Shown here in pieces: positions 17,572 to 26,719 of a stretch of DNA of 64,000 nucleotides. Source of the stretch: Parapedobacter indicus (GTDB lineage: Bacteria > Bacteroidota > Bacteroidia > Sphingobacteriales > Sphingobacteriaceae); contig NZ_FOQO01000008.1 in the NCBI RefSeq assembly GCF_900113765.1, positions 248,001 through 312,000 of the forward strand, written 5' to 3'. The notes under the pieces are model-generated. The model worked only from the letters and a program-made list of their open reading frames with translations, was not told the DNA's origin and did not search any database. The position numbers were made by a program, and so were the translations under genes. Every line of letters starts with the position of its first letter. Within the stretch, counting starts at the first letter, position 1.

Positions 17572-18627
17572 TTAACCAAAGAATTTACCAGACTCCTTGC
17601 GCACCCGAAAATGGGCAGCGGCCAACGCCGATCGTTTTCCTTCTGGACTTAAATCGAGATGACTGGAACCATCTGGCTTATCAAAATCAAAGCCCAATTC
17701 TTTGGTTACTTGTTTTAAATCGTTAATATGTGTCTGCGATGCAAATGCTTTCTTCGTATGTGGACAAATAGCCATTCCTCTCCGGGCACCTTCTACTTTA
17801 TAGAGGTTCGCTCCGAGTTGCGCAAACCGCTGGTAAATGTGAAAAAACTTACCAAAAGGTAGCCATAACAAAAAGAGAATGACGGTAATGGCATGGGTAA
17901 CCGCCATAAATTGATATGTTTTACCTTCCAGAAAGGTATAGTCATACGAGATACCCACCCCGGTAACGGATATGGCGATCAGTAAGACCAGCGGCAGGAG
18001 ATCATCTTCAAAGGTCTGGGTTGCGATGAGGCCGCCATTGGTAAACCGGCGATTCATCATGATAACGGCACCGACCGTTACCAATATGGAACACCATACC
18101 AAGCAATGAAAAATAATAAACGCCAATGGGGAACCCAGCCGAAAAGTTCCCGCTTGAAAACCAAACAACATCGCATGATAGGTTTGATCATCGCCCGGAC
18201 GGAGTTCGAAATTAATCCAACCAAAAGTAAGTGGTATGGTAACCGCAAAAGCCAAGAGGCAGCCCGTTGCTAATAAAAAGTGGCCAAACCACCTGCGCCG
18301 ACTCCGGAAGGCAATAAAGCGCTGAAATAAAATATTGCGAAAAAATAATTTGATAGAATGCCAAAGATAGGGAAAGAAATGCCTGCTAAAAAGAAAACGC
18401 ATGCTGCGTTGCCAATAAAGCCGGGTAGGCGGCCGCTGAATCCATACTGAATAACGATAGCTTGTACCGAATACCGCAAAGACAGTCCCCGTTAAATAGG
18501 CAATTAATGCAGGATCGAAATTTTGGAGCTTACGCGATCCTAACCAGACTAAAACCACAACCAACACCGTCAGGGTGAACGCTTTGAGGAACGCACGGCG
18601 ATTTAAGGTTTGAAAAAGCCTATACAT
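17572..18627 (-). CDS. NarI-like di-heme b membrane subunit with twin-arginine-like N-terminus
   Basis: This is a 351-residue membrane protein with about seven helices. The NarI-like part carries four histidines placed to ligate two b hemes: H116 (RWFGHFLLATG), H174 (FIIFHCLVW), H245 (MAVTHAITV) and H263 (GKFFHIYQRF). It should exchange electrons with the quinone pool. Two extra N-terminal helices begin with NRRAFLKAF (9-17), a close match to a Tat motif. A soluble C-terminal tail of about 75 residues contains ICPHTKKAFAS. The gene ends 12 nt before the molybdoprotein start. Length and tail differ from respiratory NarI (about 225 residues). Confidence 0.85.
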   Translation of the reverse strand: MYRLFQTLNRRAFLKAFTLTVLVVVLVWLGSRKLQNFDPALIAYLTGTVFAVFGTSYRYSVWIQRPPTRLYWQRSMRFLFSRHFFPYLWHSIKLFFRNILFQRFIAFRSRRRWFGHFLLATGCLLAFAVTIPLTFGWINFELRPGDDQTYHAMLFGFQAGTFRLGSPLAFIIFHCLVWCSILVTVGAVIMMNRRFTNGGLIATQTFEDDLLPLVLLIAISVTGVGISYDYTFLEGKTYQFMAVTHAITVILFLLWLPFGKFFHIYQRFAQLGANLYKVEGARRGMAICPHTKKAFASQTHINDLKQVTKELGFDFDKPDGSSHLDLSPEGKRSALAAAHFRVRKESGKFFG

Positions 18628-18693
18628 ATTTATTGGTTATATTGTTTTAAAAAGAACAACAATAAGATGACAAAAAAAGTCTTTCATTGTTTG

Positions 18694-19773
18694 TTAATCA
18701 TTCACAGCTATCCGGTTTTTCTTACGAAAAAGTGAAAACAAGTAACGAAGGAACCCCACTACGAGAGCCACCCATGCAAATAATGCTACGTAAATAAATA
18801 TTTTTGGAATGAACCGTATAAAGGTAATATTCAACGCTTCACATAAACGGAATGTACAAACGGTATACATACCCAGCGGAAAAACCATGGCCCAATAGCT
18901 CGGATCATACCCTCTTGCTGTAGTGGGCACGGGTACTTTTTTTATTACATGCCGCCAAAATCCCAATAAGATTAACAAGGGAATCCACCATGTTCCTGCT
19001 GCCCAGTAAAATAATGTAAAACCGTTGAGAAAGGGTAACAATTGATCAATAAAGGGATACGCTTTCGCATGCAAAATAAGCATAGAGCCCGCCAGTGTAG
19101 AGATGGCTGTAGCGCCCATATTAATCCAATAGGGAGCTCCAAACTCATCGGCATTCAATGTGAAGAACGATATGCGATAGATGATGAGCGACATGAAATA
19201 AAGGTAGAAGAGACAGCCTAACAGGAAAAAGCATAAGGCTACAAACAAGATAAACGAAGCACGGTCTCCCAGTTGATGAGCAATAAAGGAAATGAGTACG
19301 GACAGCGCTTGTATCGCGACAATAAAGACCAACCAGGTTCCGTTAATACCCTCTTTCAAAGGCAATTTATCTTCTTTTACTGTAATATTAAAAAAGAAAC
19401 CGTAACCGATTAGCAACCATGCCAATAAAGCAATGATCAACAAGATTTTAGCAAGTGTAAAAGCCTGATAGAGCACAATCAGTTGATTGCCGAAAATACA
19501 GAGTGCAGCAATGATGGTAAAAAAGCCGGGGCCCCGTTGGTAGCTCGTAAAATCATTCCACATTTCGGCGCGATAACGTATTAACCGATAGCTGAATAAA
19601 AAAGTTAACACCACAAAGAAGCAGCTATTCAGGTAAAAAAGCACATGGGCTACTGCGATAAGTCCGTCCAAAAAAGCGGCTATTGATAAAATACCCGTGG
19701 CCATTACCATGGCAAAGTACCCAGGTAATAAGTTTTGGATTTTCTGTTGAACAAGGCTGTTCATAAGTACCAA
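18694..19773 (-). CDS. TDT/SLAC1-TehA-family anion channel
   Basis: This is a 359-residue integral membrane protein with ten predicted helices in the tellurite-resistance/dicarboxylate transporter (TDT) pattern. It starts NLLPGYFAMVMATGILSIAA, the family signature around the first helix, and also has WAMVFPLGMYTVCTFRL near the end. Family members conduct anions such as nitrate, chloride, sulfite or malate. As the first gene of the redox operon, 66 nt ahead of the di-heme gene, it most likely moves the substrate or product anion of the molybdoenzyme (inference). The promoter must lie in the 148 nt before it, shared with the divergent lipoprotein gene. Confidence 0.85.
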   Translation of the reverse strand: MVLMNSLVQQKIQNLLPGYFAMVMATGILSIAAFLDGLIAVAHVLFYLNSCFFVVLTFLFSYRLIRYRAEMWNDFTSYQRGPGFFTIIAALCIFGNQLIVLYQAFTLAKILLIIALLAWLLIGYGFFFNITVKEDKLPLKEGINGTWLVFIVAIQALSVLISFIAHQLGDRASFILFVALCFFLLGCLFYLYFMSLIIYRISFFTLNADEFGAPYWINMGATAISTLAGSMLILHAKAYPFIDQLLPFLNGFTLFYWAAGTWWIPLLILLGFWRHVIKKVPVPTTARGYDPSYWAMVFPLGMYTVCTFRLCEALNITFIRFIPKIFIYVALFAWVALVVGFLRYLFSLFRKKNRIAVND

Positions 19774-19921
19774 TTTAAACGGGCTTAAATGGATTTTCTT
19801 TAAAGATATGCTTTTCTATTTATAGTACTTCCTCTTAAGCGCATTTTTTTAGTTTTAACTTAGATCCGATGTTGTTTCTTTTTTTTATATTCGTCGTTCC
19901 CTATCACCAATTTGGGGCACA

Positions 19922-20335
19922 ATGAGGAGATTAAGGTTTCTAATAGGCATTTGTATGGTACTGGTTGCCGCCGTGGCTTGTGAGAAACAGTCGATGATGG
20001 GAAGTCCGGAGGCAGAAAGCCTGTTGTTGGATCGGCTGCATGATGAAATCGATTCGCTCGCATCTGCCTATCCCTGCCATGATGCCGCCGAATGGCGTTT
20101 TACCGCTGTCGGTGAAAAGCCTTGCGGAGGTCCGGCGAGCTACGTTGCCTATTATGCGAAGATGGATACGGCAAATTTCCTCAATAAAGTGGAAATCTAT
20201 ACGGAACGGCAGCGCGCCTATAATATAAAATGGAACGTGGTGTCAGATTGTCTTTTTTTGACTCCCCCAAGTCATATTGTTTGTGAAGACGGCAAGGCGA
20301 AATTGGTTCGGGACTTGGAAACGGCCCCTGAATAA
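19922..20335 (+). CDS. small lipoprotein of unknown function
   Basis: I do not recognise this 137-residue protein. A lipoprotein signal (MRRLRFLIGICMVLVAAVAC, lipobox AVAC) is followed by a soluble domain. Cys52 (SAYPCHD) and Cys66 (KPCGGP) could pair, as could the later SDCLF and IVCED cysteines. The family resembles other small Bacteroidota lipoproteins with conserved YPCHDAAEW and PCGGP motifs, but I can give no function. It is divergent from the redox operon and convergent with recG, with 8 nt between the stops. Confidence 0.75.
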   Translation: MRRLRFLIGICMVLVAAVACEKQSMMGSPEAESLLLDRLHDEIDSLASAYPCHDAAEWRFTAVGEKPCGGPASYVAYYAKMDTANFLNKVEIYTERQRAYNIKWNVVSDCLFLTPPSHIVCEDGKAKLVRDLETAPE

Positions 20336-20343
20336 TGCAGCCA

Positions 20344-22449
20344 TCAAGATATTTTGTCCCAACCAATACCGGGTTCTTTGCGGGCGAGGTATTCGCGTAA
20401 CCGTGTATTTCGGGGGTTGTCCAGTTTTGGATCCTCCTTAAAAATCTGGATAACCCGGTTGCGTACTTCGGTTAGCAAGGCTTGGTCAGTGGTAAGATCC
20501 GCCAATTTGAGATTAAGTGCGCCGCTTTGTTGTGTCCCGGCCAAATCGCCCGGACCCCGCAATTGCAGATCCACTTCGGCAATTTCGAATCCATCGTTGG
20601 TGCGGACCATCGTTTCAAGCCGCAATTTACTTTCTTTGCTAAGTTTACTTCCCGACATCAAAATACAATAGGACTGTTCGGCTCCACGGCCTACACGTCC
20701 GCGTAACTGATGCAACTGGGATAATCCAAAGCGCTCTGCATTCTCAATGACCATCACCGATGCATTCGGCACATCCACCCCTACTTCTATAACGGTTGTT
20801 GCCACCATGATTTGTGTCTCCCCCTTTACAAAACGTTGCATTTCAAATTCCTTATCTTTCACCGGCATTTTCCCATGTACAATACTGGCATGAAAACGTG
20901 GCAACGGGAATTCTTTTCGCAACGTTTCCAAACCTGCTTCTAAATATAGCAAGTCTATCTTTTCACTTTCCTTGATAAGCGGATATACGATATATACCTG
21001 CCTGCCCTTGGCAATCTCTTCCTTCATAAAGCCAAACATACGCAGGCGGCTGCTTTCATAGAGATGCAAGGTCTTGATGGGCTTTCGGCCGGCGGGCAGC
21101 TCGTCTATGACCGAGATATCGAGATCTCCATACAGTGTCATGGCCAGCGTACGGGGTATGGGCGTGGCGGTCATTACCAGCATGTGCGGAGGGATCTGAT
21201 TCTTGCGCCACAGCTTGGCACGTTGTTCTACGCCGAAGCGATGCTGCTCGTCGATGACTACAAAACCCAGATTTTTGAAACGTACCGCATCTTCAATCAA
21301 CGCATGTGTTCCTACGAGAATGTCAAGTGTCCCTTCTTCCAATTGTCCATGTATGATCCGTCGGTCTTTTTTAGGAGTAGAACCCGTGAGCAGTTGTACC
21401 GATGCGAGCCCATTGCCCAGCAGCTTTTTTATACTGTGGTAATGCTGCTGGGCCAATATCTCGGTCGGTGCCATCAGGCAAGCCTGAAAGCCATTATCGA
21501 CCGCCAGCAGCATGCTCATCAACGCAACAACAGTCTTTCCACTCCCTACATCACCCTGCACAAGGCGATTGAGTTGTGCACCCGATGCGGTATCTTTTCG
21601 TATCTCCTTGATGACACGTTTCTGCGCGTGGGTCAACGAAAAAGGCAGGTGATCATTGTAAAACGTCTTAAACCTGTCGCCCACCACTTCAAATCGATGT
21701 CCCCTGAACCGTTCCGTATTCAGCAGTTTGTTTTTCAACAACTTCAATTGGATAAAAAACAGTTCGTCAAATTTCAGTCGGCGGGTGGCTTGCCCGAGTT
21801 CCTGCTGATTGCGTGGAAAATGGATAGCGACTACGGCTTGGGGTAGTGGCATCAACCCATGTGCTTCAATCACATATTCCGGTAGCTCTTCCACCAATTG
21901 AGCGGCCAGGGTTTCCAGCAGCGCTACCTGCAACCGTTGAATGCCCCGGCTATCCAACGCAAATTTCTTAAGCTTTTCGGTAGCGCTATAAACCGGTTGC
22001 AGATGCATATTGCCCACTTCTTTCGCTCCACGCTGATACACTTCCATCTCGGGATGTGTCATCGAAAGCTCCTGATTAAAAACATTGGGTTTGCCATAAA
22101 TAACATATGCAGTACCCACTTGCAAGGATTTCCGCAGCCAGCCGATGCTTTGGAACCACACCAGCTCCATCGCTCCTGTGTCGTCCTTGAAAAGTCCCAC
22201 CAAGCGCCTGCTTCTCCGCTCCCCCCGCTCTTCCAAATGTACCAACCGTCCGATGACCTGTGCCGCCGGCATATCAGGATGTAGTTGCCGTATTTTGTGA
22301 AATTGTGTCCGGTCGATGTAACGGAAGGGGTAGTGTTTCAATAAATCGTTAAAGGTGTGGACGCCCAGCTCACTCTTAAGTACTTCGGCGCGGGCAGGTC
22401 CCACACCTTTCAGGTACTCAATAGGGGTTATGATGCTGTGTTGTGCCAC
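20344..22449 (-). CDS. recG: ATP-dependent DNA helicase RecG
   Basis: This branch-migration helicase remodels stalled replication forks and Holliday junctions. At 701 residues it has the normal RecG length. An N-terminal wedge/OB domain (YLKGVGPARAEVLKSELGV near residue 13) is followed by the helicase core: Walker A GDVGSGKTVVAL, Walker B VIDEQHRFG (DEQH), motif III TATPIPRT, and the RecG-specific ERFGLSQLHQLRGRVGRG. It is followed by ridA upstream on the same strand (33 nt gap). Confidence 0.97.
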   Translation of the reverse strand: MAQHSIITPIEYLKGVGPARAEVLKSELGVHTFNDLLKHYPFRYIDRTQFHKIRQLHPDMPAAQVIGRLVHLEERGERRSRRLVGLFKDDTGAMELVWFQSIGWLRKSLQVGTAYVIYGKPNVFNQELSMTHPEMEVYQRGAKEVGNMHLQPVYSATEKLKKFALDSRGIQRLQVALLETLAAQLVEELPEYVIEAHGLMPLPQAVVAIHFPRNQQELGQATRRLKFDELFFIQLKLLKNKLLNTERFRGHRFEVVGDRFKTFYNDHLPFSLTHAQKRVIKEIRKDTASGAQLNRLVQGDVGSGKTVVALMSMLLAVDNGFQACLMAPTEILAQQHYHSIKKLLGNGLASVQLLTGSTPKKDRRIIHGQLEEGTLDILVGTHALIEDAVRFKNLGFVVIDEQHRFGVEQRAKLWRKNQIPPHMLVMTATPIPRTLAMTLYGDLDISVIDELPAGRKPIKTLHLYESSRLRMFGFMKEEIAKGRQVYIVYPLIKESEKIDLLYLEAGLETLRKEFPLPRFHASIVHGKMPVKDKEFEMQRFVKGETQIMVATTVIEVGVDVPNASVMVIENAERFGLSQLHQLRGRVGRGAEQSYCILMSGSKLSKESKLRLETMVRTNDGFEIAEVDLQLRGPGDLAGTQQSGALNLKLADLTTDQALLTEVRNRVIQIFKEDPKLDNPRNTRLREYLARKEPGIGWDKIS

Positions 22450-22482
22450 AACGGGAGCTGATGTTCACCGGTCTGCGTGTAT

Positions 22483-22872
22483 TTACGCCTTCCAAGCGAT
22501 TACGGAAATTTCAACATTGACATTTTTGGGCAGCCCTGCTACCGCTACCGTTTCCCGAGCAGGGGCCAGCTCGGTGAAGTACTCACCGTACACCGCATTG
22601 ACAGCACCAAAGTCATTCATATCACGCAGGAAGATCGTGGCTTTCACAACATCGGCAAAGGAATACTCCGCGGCTGCCAATATAGCTCCCAGGTTGTTGA
22701 GCACCTGACGGGCTTCTTCCCCCACTGTTCCCTGAACCAATGCCCCACTTTCAGGCGACAGGGCAATCTGTCCGGATATATACAGCGTATTCCCGGCTTT
22801 AACGGCTTGATTGTAGGGACCAATGGGTGCCGGTGCGCTCTTTGTGTTGATGATTTCCTTCTTTGTAGACAT
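22483..22872 (-). CDS. ridA: RidA family 2-iminobutanoate/2-iminopropanoate deaminase
   Basis: This enzyme hydrolyses reactive enamine/imine intermediates released by PLP enzymes. The start at 22872 (MSTKKEIINTKSAPAP) gives 129 residues, the family length. An extra seven-residue start at 22893 is unlikely. Conserved motifs are PIGPYNQAV, LYISGQIAL, the NNLGAIL helix and the active-site Arg in ELAPARETVAV. It lies directly upstream of recG on the same strand. Confidence 0.94.
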   Translation of the reverse strand: MSTKKEIINTKSAPAPIGPYNQAVKAGNTLYISGQIALSPESGALVQGTVGEEARQVLNNLGAILAAAEYSFADVVKATIFLRDMNDFGAVNAVYGEYFTELAPARETVAVAGLPKNVNVEISVIAWKA

Positions 22873-22903
22873 GATCGTATATAAATGAATCAACTAAACT
22901 TAT

Positions 22904-23038
22904 TTAAAAAAAACGTTCGACAATTTTATACAGAATCGCCAAGAGAAAGATAATAATTGCCGTTGCATTAATGATATGCATCACGCGGAGGTTAAAGTTA
23001 TCGGGCCTGTTTGGATCTTTTTTCCTAAAAAAGTACAT
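22904..23038 (-). CDS. 44-residue single-helix membrane protein (DUF6728-like)
   Basis: The short frame reads MYFFRKKDPNRPDNFNLRVM followed by a membrane helix (about 22-38) and ends IVERFF. The basic amphipathic N-terminus and single helix resemble a small uncharacterised Bacteroidota family (DUF6728, from memory). It lies between ridA (31 nt) and the terminator of the cupin-domain gene, in the same direction as both. Function unknown. Confidence 0.65.
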   Translation of the reverse strand: MYFFRKKDPNRPDNFNLRVMHIINATAIIIFLLAILYKIVERFF

Positions 23039-23052
23039 GATGGTACGAAATT

Positions 23053-23090
23053 AAAAAAAAGCCGCCCCGAAAACAACAATTCGGAGCGGC
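23053..23090 (-). terminator. rho-independent terminator after the cupin-domain gene
   Basis: On the minus strand GCCGCTCCGAA-(loop)-TTCGGGGCGGC is followed by eight T residues (hairpin 23061-23090, T-run 23053-23060). It lies 24 nt after the stop codon at 23115. Confidence 0.9.
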
Positions 23091-23114
23091 ACTGTGTTTT
23101 CCTGACCAAAAAGA

Positions 23115-23981
23115 TTATTTCACCCGTTTCAAGGCTCTCTCCGCACGTTTATTGGCGGCACTTATTTTGTAATTGAACCAACGGTCTTTAAAAATTTTCC
23201 GCATGGTATTGTCAAAATTACGGGTAATGACCAAGTTTCTGAACCCCCGCCACTTGTCATAAACTTTTGACGGCAAAGCTCGTACACTGATTGAATAGCC
23301 TTCGGTCACGTACTGGATATAGTGCCACCACCCGGATGGCATAAATAGGGTTTCTCCGGGATGTATTTCTGCTTCATACCCATTCAGGTATTTCAGCGCG
23401 GGGAATTTCCCATAATCGGGGTTTTTGATATTGGCAATGCTATGGAAATTATACGGCAATTTGTACATTAAATCGGATTGCTCCAGTGGAAAAAGCCATA
23501 TTTTCTTAATTCCCTTGTACTGCGTGATAAACACGTGCGACATATCAATATCAAAATGATTACGCGTGCTGGACCCTTCCCCGCCAAAAAAGAGATAAGG
23601 TAACCATTGCAGCACTTTTCCGCCGGTCACATCGTTATAAATCAGATCATGGTTCAGTTCCGGCTTTAGTTTCATCAGGTTAAACAGGAAAATACGCAGA
23701 TCAGTAGGCCCGCGTTCAATCAAGTCTAAATACTCACTGAATTTCATTTTGGCAACAGGGGCGCTTGCCGCTCGATCATTCGACGCATCTTCCCGCCCAT
23801 GTAGTGAAATCACTGCATCTCCGGCTATTTCCTTGAAATAGTCATAGCTCCATTTTTGCCAAGCAGGACTATCCTTGCTTACGAAATCGTCCATAATCAC
23901 GGGGACTCCCTTATTCAGGTAGTCTTTAATGAAGTCAGCCGAGCTTATCCCGGAAATTTTTTCTACTTTTTTGAGTTGCAC
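23115..23981 (-). CDS. cupin_8/JmjC-like 2-oxoglutarate-iron-type oxygenase
   Basis: This 288-residue protein has the JmjC/cupin_8 fold of asparaginyl or lysyl hydroxylases. The iron-ligand triad is readable as HFD (NHFDIDMSHVF near residues 138-148) plus a distal His in SGWWHYIQYV. ETLFMPSGWWH is a typical signature. The N-terminus (DFIKDYLNKGVPVIMDDFV) matches the family opening. Targets of bacterial members are mostly unknown. The gene is monocistronic with its own terminator and follows the gldN end by about 175 nt. Confidence 0.88.
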   Translation of the reverse strand: MQLKKVEKISGISSADFIKDYLNKGVPVIMDDFVSKDSPAWQKWSYDYFKEIAGDAVISLHGREDASNDRAASAPVAKMKFSEYLDLIERGPTDLRIFLFNLMKLKPELNHDLIYNDVTGGKVLQWLPYLFFGGEGSSTRNHFDIDMSHVFITQYKGIKKIWLFPLEQSDLMYKLPYNFHSIANIKNPDYGKFPALKYLNGYEAEIHPGETLFMPSGWWHYIQYVTEGYSISVRALPSKVYDKWRGFRNLVITRNFDNTMRKIFKDRWFNYKISAANKRAERALKRVK

Positions 23982-24156
23982 GACTTAATATCCGTTTAAA
24001 AAACTAATTGTTAAAGCATCCTGCAAACTTAGGAAAACTTCATATGTCCCAATACGCTGTCCCCCAATTTTACATTTGCATTATAAAAGGAACCTAACTA
24101 TTTACGTGCCAAAAAATAAAAAATTTTGTTAAGTGATGAAAATCATTTTTCGGTGC

Positions 24157-25122
24157 TTAATAAGACCACAAGTCTTGCTCAAAATCTACCAAGCTTTTCT
24201 TAATGCGTGCTGCCTCATTAAGCCGCTCCACACCGTTGTCGATATAATCCCTTATCCTTACGTCTTCCGGATTGGATTGCTTTACAATATAGCTCGCGAA
24301 CAGGCGCTTGATAAACACATCGTCATAACTTAGCCCGGTCGCATCGTTATGCCTTGAGGTCACCTCTTTGTTCACGAAAATATGCCTAGCTTCGGGGAAG
24401 TAAATCCAAAAGGCCGGATAGGCATCTGCCGATATCGAACCGGCATCTGCACCGGTATCCAGGCCCGGAATGTCAGTAAGAGCTTCGTCACTCCCTAAAT
24501 CGCCGGCCACGGCCGTCCCGCCAGTGATCTCATCTACCTTTGGGGTCACCAAGGGTGCAATACCGATGATACGTGGTTCGAACACCGACCGTTGTTTATC
24601 GAATATCCAGTCTTCCTTGATCCGGAAGCGCACGACATCGTCGGGATTAAACGCAGCAGCTTCAAAATGAGATGCAATCACATTGCCATCTTCATCGTAC
24701 TCTTCAACGAGCGTGCTATCCGCACCAAACCGACCGAGTACCTGATCCGGTGCCAAACGGGTCTTAAAGCTATCACCCGTGGGATCGTCTTCGGTAGGGG
24801 TAGGATCGTACGCTGTGAGCTCACCTGCCAGCACGGCATCCATAATGACATCGATTAGCCGTGATTTGGGAGAGGCATACAACGTATTCATTTTCTCACG
24901 GATGTCAAACTCGCGCCAGATGCGTTTTACGTACGCCACATCGGTAGGACGTATAACAGAATAGGGTACCACTTCGCGATCCAATATGTCTGATTTGACA
25001 TAGTAGCCATCTACCGGGGGCTCTTCAGCCGCGATCGGTGTAGTACTGTTTGAAAGGTTGCCTTGCTGCGCATATGCGGTAAGTCCAACGAATACAAAAA
25101 CGGAAAAAACAAGTACCTTCAT
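24157..25122 (-). CDS. gldN: gliding motility/type IX secretion protein GldN
   Basis: GldN (PorN) forms the periplasmic ring associated with GldK in the type IX secretion system. The start at 25122 is set by a strong AAGGAGGT Shine-Dalgarno 5 nt upstream, rare in this phylum. It yields a signal peptide (MKVLVFSVFVFVGLTAYAQQ) and 321 residues. In-frame starts further upstream overlap gldM. Conserved features include DREVVPYSVIRPTDVAYVKR, a long IREKMNTLYASPKSRLIDVI stretch, and the C-terminal DDVFIKRLFASYIVKQSNPE. It is the last gene of gldKLMN, 22 nt after the gldM stop. Confidence 0.95.
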   Translation of the reverse strand: MKVLVFSVFVFVGLTAYAQQGNLSNSTTPIAAEEPPVDGYYVKSDILDREVVPYSVIRPTDVAYVKRIWREFDIREKMNTLYASPKSRLIDVIMDAVLAGELTAYDPTPTEDDPTGDSFKTRLAPDQVLGRFGADSTLVEEYDEDGNVIASHFEAAAFNPDDVVRFRIKEDWIFDKQRSVFEPRIIGIAPLVTPKVDEITGGTAVAGDLGSDEALTDIPGLDTGADAGSISADAYPAFWIYFPEARHIFVNKEVTSRHNDATGLSYDDVFIKRLFASYIVKQSNPEDVRIRDYIDNGVERLNEAARIKKSLVDFEQDLWSY

Positions 25123-25144
25123 TGTGACCTCCTTCATCGAAAAA

Positions 25145-26665
25145 TTAATTAACCCTAAACGAAATCGGATCCAGCTCCTGCTGCACACCGTCTGGGCCCA
25201 CTGCGATAATATTGTAGAAAAACACAAAAGATCCCGGAGAAACCGAACCCAATGCGTTCTGCATTGGCCCTGAAAACGCTCCATTGGTTCCCTGATAAGG
25301 TCCCATTGGATCTACCCTTGGTTTCTGTATCAACATCGAAAAACGGGAAATGTTGAATTTTGCATCAAATTCAAAGTCTTCTAGCGCCGCGAAAATCCGA
25401 TTTTGTCCCTTGATTTGCGCCGCAGCGACCGTTCCGCCCGATTTTCCCGCAACACGTGCCTGCGGTGTCGGAATCCGTTTCACACGAAAGTTAGTAGCTC
25501 CAAGCGACTGTGTTTGTTCACCAATTCGCGCCGAAACGCGGATGCTGGCTGTACCGGGTTGCGTAACCCGGGCTACATACTTCCCACCTGAACCAGAAAC
25601 AGAAACCCCTTCACCGCTCACTGCCAGGCTCTCTTTTGGAATACCCGGGGCCGACACCGATATGGGATTATCTACGCCAATATACAGTACATTCATGGCG
25701 TCTGGCGAAACCACAGCCGAGGGCCGTGCCACTTGGTAAGATTGTGGCTCGGTTACATACTCTTTGACCGTTCCATCCGTTTGTTTCACACGGATGGTGC
25801 CTGTCCAATTAAAAACGCCTTCACTGCCGGTATTCACTGAATAAGTGGCTTGTCCATCCGCTACAGGTAAGGCATTGCCCCCTACCGAAATTTCGGGATT
25901 TGACTTGGAATCATAGGCTGTCAAAAAAACCTTGGCTGTATAAGGCTGCCCTTGTATGATATACGAAGAAGGAGCTACCGCTACCGCCGCAAACCGATCG
26001 AGGTTCACCACAGCCATGTCCATTTCGCCGAAAATATGTTTTACTACCGCCGATTCTGCATTCTTTACATCCGCTTTTATTTTTTCCAGTGACGTAATTG
26101 CAGCCGTCAGTGGGATCCCGTCCCCGAAATTGGCCTCTTCCCAACTTTTTTTGATGCCCGCACGGGGCGGGGGGTCCTGTGCTTCAAGTGCAAAACCAAC
26201 CTCGTTGTCGGATATAGCGACTAATTTCTCGCGGGTTTCATTAATGAGCTGACGTAATCGTTCGGCACGCTTTTCCCGTACCATCAGCCGGAAACTGATG
26301 TCAGTACTGCTTCTATTCCTTAGATCTCCCGTCGATTCGTTTTCTCCGCCGCCTGCATCCGTCAGCAGGGCTTGTAATGAATCTACATGCGCCGCAAGGT
26401 CATGTGCCAAGCGACTCGCCTCTTCCGCTCTCGCCAATATGGGTTTTGCCCGGTCGGGCTCGTCCTTGAGTTTAGTTTCCCGAAACGCGCTAAACATATT
26501 GTCTATGCTCGTTTGGGTATTCTGTGTTGAAGTATTTAAGCTAGTTGCTAAATTCTTGAAGGCATCAAGTACCGAATCACTGACATTGAGTGCTACCAAT
26601 CCCAGCAACACTAAATACAGGATTCCGATCATTTTCTGCCTGGGTGTCTCTTTTCCGCCTGCCAT
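25145..26665 (-). CDS. gldM: type IX secretion motor protein GldM
   Basis: GldM forms the periplasm-spanning shaft of the type IX secretion/gliding motor with GldL. The 506-residue protein starts MAGGKETPRQKMIGILYLVL. One membrane helix (about 12-31) precedes a helical region (about 35-220) and beta-sandwich domains, including IIQGQPYTAKVFLTAYDSKS and a proline-rich Ig-like segment. The C-terminal domain (QARVAGKSGGTVAAAQIKGQ) is typical of the family. It lies between gldL (54 nt) and gldN (22 nt). Confidence 0.96.
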   Translation of the reverse strand: MAGGKETPRQKMIGILYLVLLGLVALNVSDSVLDAFKNLATSLNTSTQNTQTSIDNMFSAFRETKLKDEPDRAKPILARAEEASRLAHDLAAHVDSLQALLTDAGGGENESTGDLRNRSSTDISFRLMVREKRAERLRQLINETREKLVAISDNEVGFALEAQDPPPRAGIKKSWEEANFGDGIPLTAAITSLEKIKADVKNAESAVVKHIFGEMDMAVVNLDRFAAVAVAPSSYIIQGQPYTAKVFLTAYDSKSNPEISVGGNALPVADGQATYSVNTGSEGVFNWTGTIRVKQTDGTVKEYVTEPQSYQVARPSAVVSPDAMNVLYIGVDNPISVSAPGIPKESLAVSGEGVSVSGSGGKYVARVTQPGTASIRVSARIGEQTQSLGATNFRVKRIPTPQARVAGKSGGTVAAAQIKGQNRIFAALEDFEFDAKFNISRFSMLIQKPRVDPMGPYQGTNGAFSGPMQNALGSVSPGSFVFFYNIIAVGPDGVQQELDPISFRVN

Positions 26666-26719
26666 TGTGACAAATTACGTTAGGTTAATTACTTAATTAA
26701 TCTTGCTAATTTGCATACG

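Noticed and set aside
24100-24156. Terminator after gldN
   Set aside because: The best stem has only five pairs at each end with mismatches between them. The T-rich stretch alone is not enough.
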